Shown here: in pieces, positions 5,552 through 5,716 of the stretch | Layout of the letters: each line of letters starts with the position of its first letter | Numbering within the stretch: position 1 is the first letter of the stretch | From: DASPTT01 sp035623275 | GTDB taxonomy: Bacteria; Actinomycetota; Acidimicrobiia; Acidimicrobiales; UBA8190 | Assembly (NCBI GenBank): GCA_035623275.1 | Contig: DASPTT010000087.1 | Coordinates: forward strand, 1-5,716 | DNA length: 5,716 nt | Direction of reading: 5' to 3' | Made by a program: the position numbers and the translations under genes | Notes under the pieces: generated by a model | Databases searched by the model: none | Told to the model about the DNA's origin: nothing | Seen by the model: only the letters and a program-made list of their open reading frames with translations

Positions 5552-5716
5552 GATGCTGTCTCGAGCTTCTGCTTGCTGGGGGAAGCCAAGCGCGATGGTC
5601 GAACCCCACAGGCCACGGGGCGACGGATCCAGGGCAATCGGACAAACCGATCTGCCGATTGTCCGGTTGACAAGAACGACCGAGCGGATATCGAGAAGAA
5701 CGGCGCAAAGCCCCCT
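5552..5716 (+). other. Window-edge segment after the kinase gene; possible start of a further gene
   Basis: One plus frame stays open to the window edge from ATG 5595 (MVEPHRPRGDGSRAIGQTDL), with GGGGGAAG nine bases upstream. The Arg-rich product resembles nothing I know. It conflicts with the promoter-like element in the same stretch, so it may not be coding. Confidence 0.15.
5635..5694 (+). promoter_or_regulatory. Overlapping dyads beside a promoter-like element
   Basis: Three short inverted repeats overlap: CAATCGG/CCGATTG (5635-5641 and 5655-5661), CGGACAA/TTGTCCG (5639-5645 and 5659-5665), and ATCGG/CCGAT (5637-5641 and 5647-5651). Immediately after comes a perfect TTGACA (5667-5672), then 16 bases, then TATCGA (5689-5694), a poor -10. 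This arrangement resembles an operator next to a promoter for a gene to the right of the window. Confidence 0.3.

Noticed and set aside
1..5716. CRISPR array, tRNA, rRNA or a novel defence system
   Set aside because: No regularly spaced direct repeats, no cloverleaf or rRNA-like sequence and no nuclease, helicase or toxin-like genes were seen on either strand.

Overview
The window is GC-rich with strong third-position G/C bias in its genes. It looks like a chromosomal segment of a high-GC actinobacterium. An environmental lineage such as Acidimicrobiia or Thermoleophilia is a guess from gene content, not shown by the sequence. No rRNA, tRNA or CRISPR array was seen.

Left part (1-2968). The left edge carries the last ~55 codons of an IS30-type transposase, broken by a nonsense codon. 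Next to it is a compact minus-strand operon, transcribed from about 2700 towards 350. Its first gene encodes a TasA/camelysin-type secreted protein (1871-2581), the second a SipW-type (ER/archaeal-type, Ser-His) signal peptidase I (1177-1854), and the third a Ser/Thr/Gly-rich secreted beta-rich protein (353-1162). The two secreted proteins share an NSFST motif just after their signal peptides. The simplest reading is that the peptidase processes both and that they form surface or matrix material. About 390 bases without a convincing gene lie upstream of the operon and include a compact hairpin in its leader.

Middle part (2969-4575). A minus-strand DUF2252 gene is clearly broken: it has an internal deletion, a one-base frameshift and a missing C-terminal part. 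It is divergent from an apparently intact plus-strand gene for a GAP/LysE-superfamily membrane transporter-like protein (3904-4575).

Right part (4576-5716). A diacylglycerol-kinase-type lipid kinase has an intact catalytic GGDGS core and C-terminal part. The usual N-terminal part is absent, and the sequence before the core may hold a minus-strand remnant of a membrane protein. The final 165 bases hold overlapping dyads and a weak promoter-like element.

The window therefore pairs a small dedicated secretion/fibre operon with a decaying accessory stretch (IS remnant, broken DUF2252 gene, 5'-truncated kinase gene).
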